Positions 44,192 to 52,431 of a DNA stretch of 64,000 nucleotides are shown here, in pieces. Source of the stretch: Tetragenococcus koreensis (lineage in GTDB: Bacteria; Bacillota; Bacilli; Lactobacillales; Enterococcaceae); assembly GCF_003795145.1 (NCBI RefSeq), contig NZ_CP027786.1, forward strand, positions 1,860,001 through 1,924,000, given 5' to 3'. The notes beneath the pieces were generated by a model. The model was not told where the DNA came from and searched no databases. It saw nothing but the letters and a program-made list of their open reading frames with translations. Within the stretch, counting starts at the first letter, position 1. Each line of letters opens with the position of its first letter. The position numbers and the translations under genes were made by a program.

Positions 44192-44854
44192 TCAAACAGA
44201 TTTCACTGCATCATTAATCGGTTCATTACCTGACAACACTTCAAATTCTTTATGAATAGTTGAATCATTTTCCAAAGAAGCCAATATGGTTTGAGCAACA
44301 TCTTGCCGTGGCACTTCGCCATGTCTATTCCCCATGCCAACTTTGATTTTGCCAGTACCTTCTTCATCAGTCAGTGTGCCTGGATGGATAATTGTCCAGT
44401 CAAGTTCCGTACGATTTTTCAACCATTCATCCGCATAGTTTTTGGCGATCGTATAAATCTTCAACGGCCAGTCATTTTCGATCCCTTTAGCCATTTGCTT
44501 TCGTCCGGTACGGAAGGTACTTACCATCACAAAACGTTTAACGTTTGCTTTTTCAGCAGCTGTCATTATTTTTATCGCACCATCTAAATCAACCATGACC
44601 GTCTTATCTAAGCCACTGCCACCTGCACCTGCGCTAAAAATGACCGCCTTAACGTCGTTCATTGCTTCAGCAAATTCTTCAATAGAATTATGAACAATAT
44701 CCAAAACTGTAGTTTCAATGCCTCGCTTATCAAAGAATGCCTTTTGCCCAGGATCACGAATGACAGCTTTTTCTTCAATATCCGTGTGATCTTGCGTCAA
44801 ATCTGCGAAGTGTTTCGCCACTTTGCCATTAGCTCCAACAACAAGTACTTTCAT
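44192..44854 (-). CDS. atypical SDR/NAD(P)-binding oxidoreductase
   Basis: Rossmann-fold protein of 220 aa. MKVLVVGANGKVAKHFADL is the dinucleotide-binding start. AVIFSAGAGGSGLDKTVMVDLDGAIK and RFVMVSTFRTGR follow, then YAKNYADEWL-type NYADEWLKN and the TIIHPGTLTDEEGTGKI stretch, as in YwnB/YhfK-like NAD(P)H-binding proteins. It lacks the classical YxxxK dyad, so it may bind nucleotide without reductase activity. Confidence 0.82.
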   Translation of the reverse strand: MKVLVVGANGKVAKHFADLTQDHTDIEEKAVIRDPGQKAFFDKRGIETTVLDIVHNSIEEFAEAMNDVKAVIFSAGAGGSGLDKTVMVDLDGAIKIMTAAEKANVKRFVMVSTFRTGRKQMAKGIENDWPLKIYTIAKNYADEWLKNRTELDWTIIHPGTLTDEEGTGKIKVGMGNRHGEVPRQDVAQTILASLENDSTIHKEFEVLSGNEPINDAVKSV

Positions 44855-44929
44855 ATATAAGCTCCTTTCTCTGAACTTTTCGTATTTTATACTAGTATAT
44901 CACCTGCTTTATCATTCGTACAAACTTAG

Positions 44930-45385
44930 CTATTCATTTTCCTCGACTTCAATATTTCCCACTCTTTGGTTGTAGTAATCTTCATAATCCTCTTTTAATA
45001 TTTTATGCAAAGGTTCGATATGATTAAAGTCGTATCCTTCTTTCTTTTTCTGCACGTACCAATCAAATAGAATATCTTCCCCATTTCGTAATATCACCAA
45101 CAAGCGATCTTTTTCAGACATGTCAAAATTTTCAATAGAGTAGGAACATTCTTGTAACGCATCAATAACTAACTGATTTTCTAAAAATTCAAGATAAGAA
45201 TCTAATACATCGCCTTTTCTTTTAAAATCGACTAGCTTCTCCTGTTCCTCAACCGATTGTTCAAACATATTTGCTATCTTATCTTCAATTTTTCCCATTT
45301 GACTATAAAATTCATCTCGTCTTTTTTCCAAGGCATCAATTCTTTGTTTCGTATCCTCTTTTCTTAATTCATATCTTCTCATCAT
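44930..45385 (-). CDS. coiled-coil protein of unknown function divergent from an S24 repressor
   Basis: Not recognised. A 151-residue, highly charged protein (rich in Glu, Lys, Asp) predicted to be helical, with a coiled coil at about 8-70 (KRIDALEKRRDEFYSQMGKI). The C-terminal half, including DMSEKDRLLVILRNGEDILFDWYVQKKKEGYDF, looks globular. There is no membrane segment or signal peptide. Its promoter is strong (TTGACA, 17 bases, TATGAT) and overlaps palindromes shared with the adjacent repressor gene, so it is probably repressed by that protein. Confidence 0.7.
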   Translation of the reverse strand: MMRRYELRKEDTKQRIDALEKRRDEFYSQMGKIEDKIANMFEQSVEEQEKLVDFKRKGDVLDSYLEFLENQLVIDALQECSYSIENFDMSEKDRLLVILRNGEDILFDWYVQKKKEGYDFNHIEPLHKILKEDYEDYYNQRVGNIEVEENE

Positions 45386-45422
45386 AGTTCCTCCATTCCA
45401 ATTTTGTTTTTGACAAACGTAC

Positions 45423-45517
45423 GTTCGCTTTTAAGAACAAACTAATCATAGCATTGTCGTTCTCTATTGTCAACGAACTTTTTTATCATTGTTCCTTTTA
45501 AAGAACAATGTTATAAT
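45423..45517. promoter_or_regulatory. divergent promoters with three GTTC...GAAC operators
   Basis: GTTC-N8-GAAC occurs at 45423-45438 and 45491-45506 (both with a TTTTAA core), and GTTC-N12-GAAC at 45459-45478. The minus promoter (TGTCAA/ATCATA at 45468-45473 and 45445-45450) and the plus promoter (TTGTTC 45489-45494, TATAAT 45512-45517, 17-base spacer) both overlap these sites. This arrangement fits repression of both genes by the S24-type regulator. Confidence 0.7.
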
Positions 45518-45545
45518 AAGTAAAGAAGAACTGGGGGAGTATTAA

Positions 45546-46160
45546 TTGAAAACAAACGATGAAATAATGAATGTTCTTGAACAACTAAAAAAAGAAAACA
45601 ATCTTTCAATCAGTGAGATCGCACGACGTGTAGGTATGGCAAAATCTGCTGTTTCTAAGTATTTCAATCGCACACGCAAGTTTCCTTTAAATCGCATTGA
45701 AGATTTCGCTCGAGCAATGAACGTCAGTCCAGAATATATTTTAGGTTATGACAAGGGGTATATTTATTCCAAAGAAGTTGCAAATATCCCTGTTATTCAG
45801 TCACTTTCTACTGAGTCTACTATCGTGGCTGAGCCCAATGCAGAAACTTATTATCCTACAGCTTCTTTCGGTTTGCCTGCAGGAGAACTATTTTATTTTA
45901 AAATGACAGATATCAGTATGGAACCAGCCATCCCTGAACACGCAACCGTTCTGCTTAAAGTTCAAAATGACGTTTCAGATGAACAAATCGCTGCAGTAAC
46001 ATTAGATGACGACCCCACACTACTTTTAAAAAAAGTAAAAAAGCAGGATGATTTTATCCTTTTACTTGCAGAAAACCCTGATTACGCACCGATTATTGTT
46101 ACTCAAAAGAACTCCATCAAAATCATTGGAAAAGCAATTCGGGTAAGCTACGACCTTTGA
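45546..46160 (+). CDS. XRE-HTH/S24-peptidase-type repressor
   Basis: LexA/CI/HdiR-like repressor, 204 aa. The N-terminal HTH (LSISEIARRVGMAKSAVSKYF, about 20-40) is followed by PEYILGYDK. The C-terminal S24 domain (about 100-200) has the likely catalytic Ser in TDISMEPAIP and Lys in TLLLKKVKK. An Ala-Gly bond in LPAGE just before the domain is a candidate self-cleavage site. Start is TTG 45546, seven bases after GGGGGAG. Proteins of this kind are often inactivated by RecA after DNA damage. No phage genes adjoin, so this is a chromosomal module. Confidence 0.85.
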   Translation: MKTNDEIMNVLEQLKKENNLSISEIARRVGMAKSAVSKYFNRTRKFPLNRIEDFARAMNVSPEYILGYDKGYIYSKEVANIPVIQSLSTESTIVAEPNAETYYPTASFGLPAGELFYFKMTDISMEPAIPEHATVLLKVQNDVSDEQIAAVTLDDDPTLLLKKVKKQDDFILLLAENPDYAPIIVTQKNSIKIIGKAIRVSYDL

Positions 46161-46215
46161 GAAAAGTAGACTATTGTCTGCTTGATAACAATGTCAAGAA
46201 AGTATTTTGCGAGAA

Positions 46216-46251
46216 AAAACATTGCAAGGAGTAACTACCTTGCAATGTTTT
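46216..46251. terminator. terminator after the S24 repressor
   Basis: Perfect 14-bp stem AAAACATTGCAAGG/CCTTGCAATGTTTT with an 8-base loop. Confidence 0.85.
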
Positions 46252-46347
46252 GAGTGATATTTACATGAGGCCACTAAAAAATATTGTCTTCCTGAATATA
46301 TTTATCTGATTGCTTACTACACAGACGTAAATATATTTTCATTCTAC

Positions 46348-47037
46348 TCACATATCGGCAATACGTATCCCTTTACCAAAAACTGATTCCCAGTCAGATT
46401 TAAATGCTTCCAATGTTTGTTCTGTCAACGGGTGTACAGACATATTATTTAGCAAATCTAAAGTAACAGCTATGTTCTCTGCTCCGGCTTTAAGCGCCTT
46501 TTCAATGTCATTATTATTTTTCAAAGAAGCAGCACAAACTTTGCAATTGATTTCTCTTTCGTTAAATGCTTTTTTTATTTCTTTTACTACCTTAACGCCA
46601 GAGGATCCTAGTTTATCTAATCTACTTACATAAACCGCTACATAATCTGCCCCAGCTTCAGCAGCTAGCATTGCTTGATTAAACGTATAAATTGCAGTAC
46701 ATGAAGTTCTAATGCCTTGCGTTTTTAATTTCTTTATTGCCTTTAACCCCTCTCGACAAGCAGGAATCTTAACAAATGTATTTCCTGGCACTAGTTTAAC
46801 TACTTTTTCAGCATCTTCTACCATTTCTTCTGCCGTATCTCCCATAGCCTCTAAAAAAAATGGTAGCTCACAACCAATAACTTCTCTAATCATTAATGCA
46901 TTTTCTATAAAGGAAACATTTTTCCCTTGTAAATCTTTCGCTGCAATTGTTGGATTCATACTAACAGAGTTAATAGGAAAAACTCCCAGTGCTTGCTTCA
47001 CCATATCTAAACTTCCCGTATCTAAACAATATTCCAT
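46348..47037 (-). CDS. fructose-6-phosphate aldolase/transaldolase-like protein
   Basis: Class I aldolase of the FSA/TalC subfamily, 229 aa. The N-terminal MEYCLDTGSLDMVKQAL and SMNPTIAAK lead to the Schiff-base Lys90 in NTFVKIPAC. Further on are TSCTAIYTFNQAMLAAEAGADYVAVYVSRLD and CAASLKNNNDI. It is the last gene of a mannose-family PTS operon, 18 bases after EIID, so it may split or rearrange the imported sugar phosphate. Confidence 0.87.
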   Translation of the reverse strand: MEYCLDTGSLDMVKQALGVFPINSVSMNPTIAAKDLQGKNVSFIENALMIREVIGCELPFFLEAMGDTAEEMVEDAEKVVKLVPGNTFVKIPACREGLKAIKKLKTQGIRTSCTAIYTFNQAMLAAEAGADYVAVYVSRLDKLGSSGVKVVKEIKKAFNEREINCKVCAASLKNNNDIEKALKAGAENIAVTLDLLNNMSVHPLTEQTLEAFKSDWESVFGKGIRIADM

Positions 47038-47055
47038 ATTTATTCCTCCAATTTT

Positions 47056-47874
47056 TTAATTTAATATTCCTATTGCACCTAATAAAATTCCTATCACCAT
47101 AATTCCAATAATTTGAAACAATATATTTACTTGTTTTTTATTCAAATAATAAAGTAGAAATGTTGTAAGTAATGGCAATAAACTAGGCATAATCTCATCC
47201 AAAGAATCTTGTAACTTAACGGCAGATTCGCCAACACCTAACGTAATGGGTGTAGCCATGGTCACAGTCGATGCAATCATAGAACCGATTACCATTAATC
47301 CCACTATTCCCATGCTTAACATTAGCTTATTCATAATACCTGAGTTAGAAATTTTAGTAACAAGATCATTCCCTAATTCATAGCCATATTTCACTCCCAA
47401 GAATCGAATTGAAAATGTTGGGATATTATAAATCAATAAAAATAGGATTGGTCCAAGAGGATTACCATTTTTACAAAAGCTCGCAGCAATTCCTGTTGCA
47501 ATTAATCTTAGTGTGCCAAAAATTAAAGAGTCTCCAACACCTGCCAATGGTCCCATTAAAGCAACTTTCATTGCATTAATTGAGGATGTATCAAAATCAG
47601 GATTATTTGCATTTTCTTCTTCCATCGCTGCAGTTATCCCAAAAATAAGGGGATGAAAAACTGCTTGACAATTATAAAATTCTAAATGTCTTTCATAACC
47701 TTTAATTCTATCTTTTTTGTCTGGATACAATTTATTTATTACCGGTATCATTGAATAGGCAAATGACATATGTTGTTGTCTTTCGTAATGCCATGCGTGT
47801 GAAGTAGTAAAACTACGCCAAAACCCTTGTTTTAATTGTTTTTTTGTTAATTTAGCTTCAGAATTAGAAGTCAC
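47056..47874 (-). CDS. PTS mannose-family EIID component
   Basis: Membrane subunit of the mannose/fructose/sorbose PTS group, 272 aa. The N-terminal KKQLKQGFWRSFTTSHAWHYERQQHMSFAYSMIPVI and MKVALMGPLAGVGDSLIFGTLR are family signatures. The C-terminal half is hydrophobic. Its start overlaps the end of the EIIC gene by 11 bases. Confidence 0.92.
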   Translation of the reverse strand: MTSNSEAKLTKKQLKQGFWRSFTTSHAWHYERQQHMSFAYSMIPVINKLYPDKKDRIKGYERHLEFYNCQAVFHPLIFGITAAMEEENANNPDFDTSSINAMKVALMGPLAGVGDSLIFGTLRLIATGIAASFCKNGNPLGPILFLLIYNIPTFSIRFLGVKYGYELGNDLVTKISNSGIMNKLMLSMGIVGLMVIGSMIASTVTMATPITLGVGESAVKLQDSLDEIMPSLLPLLTTFLLYYLNKKQVNILFQIIGIMVIGILLGAIGILN

Positions 47875-48634
47875 TTATATCATCTCCTTCAGATATATCA
47901 TCTTTTTTATTTTTAAATTCGTCGGAAATAAGTAGCGTACCAACAATCGATAACGCAACAATAAGTACCCCTATTGCTGAAATTTCTAAAAAAGCAGTCA
48001 GAAAGAAACCAAGCATCAAAAAAACAACAATTTTCTTTGATAAAATCATAGACATTAATTGTGCAAAACCAAGCGCTGGTAAGATCCCTGCAGCAATCGT
48101 TAACCCGTTAGAGAGCCAATCTGGTATTGAATTAACAACGCTCGACATAACATCATTTCCAAGGTAATAGGCTAAAAAAGCAATTATTGCAAAAGCAATA
48201 TAATTCATGAATCCAGTTCCTAGAAATGTTCTTTCTACTCCTTTATATTTACCATTTTTAGCATATTTATCTACAAATTTTGCTATTAAGGGATTAATAA
48301 CCCCATAAAACAGGTTCACGACAAATGCAGAAAGCAAAGCTGTTGGCATCGCAATAGCCACGGCGGTATCCACCCCAGTATTAGCAGAAAGTGCAAAAGC
48401 TGTACCAAGCACTGACCCCACTATCATATCTGGCGGAACTGCTGCACCAATCATAACTGATCCCATGAAGACTAATTCCAATTGAAACCCAATTATTACT
48501 CCAGTTGTTAGATCCCCAAATAAAAGCCCTACTAGAGCGCCTAAAAAAATGGGTCTACCAGTCATAGCTGTACCAATAAAAAACTCTGCCTTTCCTATAA
48601 ATACGGCTAAGGCTACGTATAAAGCTTGAACCAT
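47864..48634 (-). CDS. PTS mannose-family EIIC component
   Basis: Polytopic permease subunit, 256 aa. The GRPIFLGALVGLLFGDLTTGVIIGFQLELVFMG stretch (about 27-58) is the typical EIIC signature. It forms the translocation pore with EIID. A charged C-terminal tail (FKNKKDDISEGDDI) follows the last helix. Confidence 0.92.
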   Translation of the reverse strand: MVQALYVALAVFIGKAEFFIGTAMTGRPIFLGALVGLLFGDLTTGVIIGFQLELVFMGSVMIGAAVPPDMIVGSVLGTAFALSANTGVDTAVAIAMPTALLSAFVVNLFYGVINPLIAKFVDKYAKNGKYKGVERTFLGTGFMNYIAFAIIAFLAYYLGNDVMSSVVNSIPDWLSNGLTIAAGILPALGFAQLMSMILSKKIVVFLMLGFFLTAFLEISAIGVLIVALSIVGTLLISDEFKNKKDDISEGDDISDF

Positions 48635-48662
48635 TTTTATCCTCCTCTATTGTACGTTATAT

Positions 48663-49133
48663 TCAAAGTACATTTTTTAAATTCACTTTTTTATCTCCAG
48701 GCACTTGCCTAATTTCAACCTCAATATTATTTTGAATCATTTCTTCCAATAGCCTTTCCTCTTTTGGTAGCAAATGAACCGCTTTGCTAATTTTCCTGGT
48801 GCCTTTTTTGGCCTTTAATCCTCCCAGATTAAGTGATTTTAACTTAGGATAACCTTGAGTTAATTTATAAGCATCCTCCACCGATTCCACAACAATAAAT
48901 AATTTATATTTATCTGTTACACCACTTTTTAAAGCAGCAATTGAGTCTTCAATATTTTTGATAACTAATTTTACTCCTTGTGGTTTCGCCAATTTGATAG
49001 TGGTCTTACGCACGTCATTTTGGGGCACATCATCATTAGCGATTAAAATACAATCCGCACCTAAATTTTGCGTCCAGGAAAAGGCCACCTGCCCATGAAG
49101 TAATCTATGATCTACACGAGTTAATAAAATCAT
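48663..49133 (-). CDS. PTS mannose-family EIIB component
   Basis: Soluble phosphotransfer subunit, 156 aa. The phospho-histidine is His13 in RVDHRLLHGQVAFSW. The FIVVESVEDAYKL and LNLGGLKAKKGTRKIS segments are usual. It lies between EIIA and EIIC genes. Confidence 0.93.
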   Translation of the reverse strand: MILLTRVDHRLLHGQVAFSWTQNLGADCILIANDDVPQNDVRKTTIKLAKPQGVKLVIKNIEDSIAALKSGVTDKYKLFIVVESVEDAYKLTQGYPKLKSLNLGGLKAKKGTRKISKAVHLLPKEERLLEEMIQNNIEVEIRQVPGDKKVNLKNVL

Positions 49134-49146
49134 GCCACTTTCCTCC

Positions 49147-49575
49147 TTAAAATTCCTCTTCTTCTATTTCTTCATCAAAACTTTCATTACAAAATTGAAT
49201 GGCCTCTTTAGACTTGCGGAGTGTCTGCAAAATGAGATCCGCAAGTGCTTTAGCGCTTGCAAATTGTGCTGAGAATTCAATTAAAAACGGTAAATTTAAA
49301 CCTGCTACTAAATAAAAATCAGGTCTTTTAATATAGCGTAAAAATTCATTGTTCACACTTCCACCAAATAGGTCTGTTACAACAATCAACTCTTTCTCAC
49401 TATTTTCTTTCATCAGTTGATCGACTGTTTGCTTTAAGTCAAAGCCTTCTGTTGTGTAGCAGTCTAATGCGCTGATAGCGTTATTCTTACCACAAATTAA
49501 TTCCAATGAACTTAAAATACCTGAAGCAAATTTCCCATGTGAAGCTAATATGATTTTTCTTTCCAACCTTTTCAC
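49147..49575 (-). CDS. PTS mannose-family EIIA component
   Basis: Soluble EIIA-Man domain, 142 aa, first gene of the operon. The phospho-histidine is His13 in ILASHGKFASG. VTDLFGGSVNNEFL replaces the more common GGTPxN motif. It follows a sigma-54 type promoter and the levR remnant. Confidence 0.9.
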   Translation of the reverse strand: MKRLERKIILASHGKFASGILSSLELICGKNNAISALDCYTTEGFDLKQTVDQLMKENSEKELIVVTDLFGGSVNNEFLRYIKRPDFYLVAGLNLPFLIEFSAQFASAKALADLILQTLRKSKEAIQFCNESFDEEIEEEEF

Positions 49576-49594
49576 CTCTCTTACACCTTTATAA

Positions 49595-49631
49595 AAGCAA
49601 GACGCATGCCAAGTTTAGTGGCATGCGTCTT
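49595..49631 (-). promoter_or_regulatory. sigma-54 (-24/-12) promoter of the PTS operon, within a hairpin
   Basis: On the minus strand TTGGCATGCGTCTTGCTT (49595-49612) has GG and GC separated by exactly ten bases, the sigma-54 spacing (consensus TGGCAC-N5-TTGC). It overlaps a 13-bp inverted repeat (AAGACGCATGCCA, 49599-49611 and 49619-49631) that also looks like the levR terminator. It lies directly upstream of the EIIA gene. Confidence 0.8.
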
Positions 49632-49637
49632 ATCTAA

Positions 49638-50907
49638 TTAAAATTCTTCATCCATAGTTAATTCGTCAAGGTTTTTAAATAATACGTCAAATATATAAGC
49701 AATCTCTGAAGTAGGTATTTTGACACTATAATCTTTTTCAATCACACTAAAGGCAAATTTGATTTGTTGCAGCGTTTTACTTTGACACTGATATAATTCT
49801 TCATAGCCTTCATAGGTGTCGATTGGCATATTACGTATCAATCGCTCAATCAAACAACTGACGTGAACATATAAAGCGACGCGTTTCGCGTTGCTAATGG
49901 TAATATGCGCAATTTGCTCGAGATCTCGCATAAATAAATCAACCTCGCGCATCACTTTTTCTGTATCAAGGATTGTCACAGAATCAATCACCTTTTCCAA
50001 AGAAAAATTACGAACTAAGTTTTCATTGAAACGTTTATTTTCTTCTGGTTCCATGACATCAACTAACCACTTATTTAGTTGCTGACTTTCTTTGCCTGAA
50101 ATTAATTCTTCCAATGAAAGGTAAGGAATCCCTTCAATGCGTGGATTAGCTGTCCCAATAATGCCTAGACAATCGTACATTGAAAAAATCGTTTCATTTT
50201 GTTTCTTATCTTTAAGCAGTTGATACTCATAAGGAAAAATTTTCAACTCACAACTGGTAGGCAAGCTTTTTTCCAATAAATGGGAAATTTGTGTCGCCGT
50301 TCCTATACCCGTAAAACAAGTCGTAACCAAAGCCTTTATTTTATTGGCTTCTGGATAAACAATTTCCCAATCAAGCGGCGTTTGTTTAGCTGATTGATCA
50401 ACCATTTCTTGTAAAGAAAGATCTTTTTGCAACTGCTCACCCATAGAAATTGCCAAAGGAGTCGTAACATTGTTCATAATCACAATTGGTGTGGTAATTT
50501 GTTTGGGAAAATATTGGTAAATTTCTTTTAATGAACCCATATCAACTAAAATGACTAAGCCATTTGATACATCATTGTGCTCAGTATAATCTAAGATTTC
50601 TTCAGCGATTTGCTGAGGCGTTACATCTAAAGGCATGTCAAAGGACTCAAAAATGTCTTTATTTAAAAAACGATTCGTAACATTGGCAATACTGCTGGCA
50701 GTAGCATAGCCATGAGCCACAATGATTGCTTTGGGAATGCCGATCTCTTTCGTCCAATCTGCACGTTTAAGGTAAACAGCAAGAATGATTTTATCCATTG
50801 AAGAGATTTCTAAATCAAGCTTAGGCTGACACAGTTCTAAGATCCGTTCAACGTAACGATAACTAGCCGGGTAGGCGCGTTCGATTTGTTGCTCTAATTT
50901 GTTAATT
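49638..50907 (-). pseudogene. levR: LevR-type activator, C-terminal fragment
   Basis: C-terminal part of a sigma-54-dependent PTS operon activator, cut off from its N-terminal part by an IS4 element. It contains the EIIA-Man-like domain (AIIVAHGYATASSIANVTNRF with a candidate phospho-His) and a C-terminal PRD (VALYVHVSCLIERLIRNMP with the conserved His). Joining it to 52432-53959 with one copy of the TAATT duplication removed gives a continuous frame of 930 codons plus stop. Confidence 0.9.
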
Positions 50908-52431
50908 ACTCAAGTTTCGCACATGTAAAATGATATTAAACAACGGTCTTATCAACTCTTAGGTCGAAAAAAGTCCTGATATTGACTGCCTACCTTTTTA
51001 TACAAAAAGAACTCCTTTTGTTTTATAATTGATTTAACCACAAACCAAAAACAAAGGAGTTCTTGCCTTTATGGTACACTTAAAAGCTATTAAAAATCAA
51101 TTACCGAATGAAATAAAAGCCCTTTTTTCTGAATTAAAAGTCACGCAATTTTTAAAACAAGCCCATATGGAAAAGCAAAAAGGGTATTCGGTGGCTATTC
51201 TATTCACTTTTCTCTTTAGCCTCGTCTTTAAAGGAAAATCCTTAAACCAAGTTCTCAGTGGGCGGGAAAGCGACCAATACATGAAAAAAGATACCGTGTA
51301 TCGATGGATGAACAATCCCCATAACAACTGGCGTCTGTTTTTACTTCGGTTTAGTGCGTCTGTCATCGAAAAGCTCCATTCTTTAACGGATACGAAAACC
51401 CATATTCGGACGTTGATCTTGGATGATTCGACGTTTTATCGTAATCGAAGCCAAGAGGTACCAGGCTTAGCTCGTCTTTGGGATCATGCGCTCAAACAAG
51501 GATACAAAGGGTATCGTATGCTTACTTTAGGGTTCTCCGATGGCTATTCTTTCATTCCGATTGATTTCGGGTTACTATCCGGTAAGAAAAAAGTGAACCA
51601 AACAATAGCAGAAAAAGATCAACGAACCGTAGGAGCCAAACGATTCAACGAATCAAGTCGTAAAATGCCCGAAGTGGCACTTGAGATGGTTCAACGCGCC
51701 TTGAACCAAGGGATTTACGCCACCCATGTGTTGATGGATAAATGGTTTACTTCCCCTAAAATGATAGACCAATTACACGATATGGGGATTCACACCATTG
51801 GGATGGTGAAAAATGGAAAAACCAAATACCTTTTTCATCAACGTTTATACAAGCTGGAAGAACTTTATGCCAAATCTACGAAAGAATATACACAAGAAGC
51901 GATTATTTCCTCGATTGTGGTGAAACCAAGCTCCGGCAAAAATCCCGTGAAAATCGTTTTTGTCAAAAATCACAATAAGAAAAGTGCTTGGTTGGCGATT
52001 ATGACCGATGATCTGGATTTATCTTCCCAAGAAATGGTCAAAACATACTCGGCGAGATGGGACATCGAGACATTTTTTAAGGCATCGAAATCATTGCTTC
52101 ATCTGACTAAAGAAACACAAACGCGACATTATCAAGCCTTAATTTGTCACACCACCATTGTGTTCACACGGTATATTTTATTAAGCTGGCAGCAGCGCTG
52201 TGCCAATGATGAGCGGACCTTAGGTGGCTTATTTTATGAACTGGGCGATCAAATAAAAGAACTCGATTGGTCCGCTGCTCTTATCGAATTAGTACATATT
52301 ATTCAAGCGGTAAGTGAAGAATCAGGAAGCCAATTACAAGATTTTATTACAAGTCAACTCCAACACTGGGTGGATACTCTGCCCCGTTATATCAAGGCTT
52401 ATCTCCCAGATTTGGTGTGCGAAACTTGAGT
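50908..52431 (+). mobile_element. IS4-family insertion in levR
   Basis: A 1,524 bp element with 16-bp inverted repeats ACTCAAGTTTCGCACA. It is flanked by a TAATT duplication (50903-50907 and 52432-52436). The transposase stop codon lies within the right repeat. Confidence 0.92.
51071..52429 (+). CDS. IS4-family transposase (element in levR)
   Basis: A 452-residue transposase. First catalytic Asp in LILDDSTFYRN (about 117), second in LMDKWFTSPKM (about 222). The IS4 hallmark Y-(2)-R-(3)-E-(6)-K is exact in YSARWDIETFFKASK (about 330-344). The frame is intact and the terminal repeats look complete, so the element may be mobile. AAGGAG (51053-51058) precedes the ATG. Confidence 0.92.
   Translation: MVHLKAIKNQLPNEIKALFSELKVTQFLKQAHMEKQKGYSVAILFTFLFSLVFKGKSLNQVLSGRESDQYMKKDTVYRWMNNPHNNWRLFLLRFSASVIEKLHSLTDTKTHIRTLILDDSTFYRNRSQEVPGLARLWDHALKQGYKGYRMLTLGFSDGYSFIPIDFGLLSGKKKVNQTIAEKDQRTVGAKRFNESSRKMPEVALEMVQRALNQGIYATHVLMDKWFTSPKMIDQLHDMGIHTIGMVKNGKTKYLFHQRLYKLEELYAKSTKEYTQEAIISSIVVKPSSGKNPVKIVFVKNHNKKSAWLAIMTDDLDLSSQEMVKTYSARWDIETFFKASKSLLHLTKETQTRHYQALICHTTIVFTRYILLSWQQRCANDERTLGGLFYELGDQIKELDWSAALIELVHIIQAVSEESGSQLQDFITSQLQHWVDTLPRYIKAYLPDLVCET

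Noticed and set aside
45546-46160. Prophage CI repressor as a sign of a prophage
   Set aside because: No integrase, capsid or lysis genes are nearby; neighbours are metabolic genes, so a chromosomal regulator is more likely.
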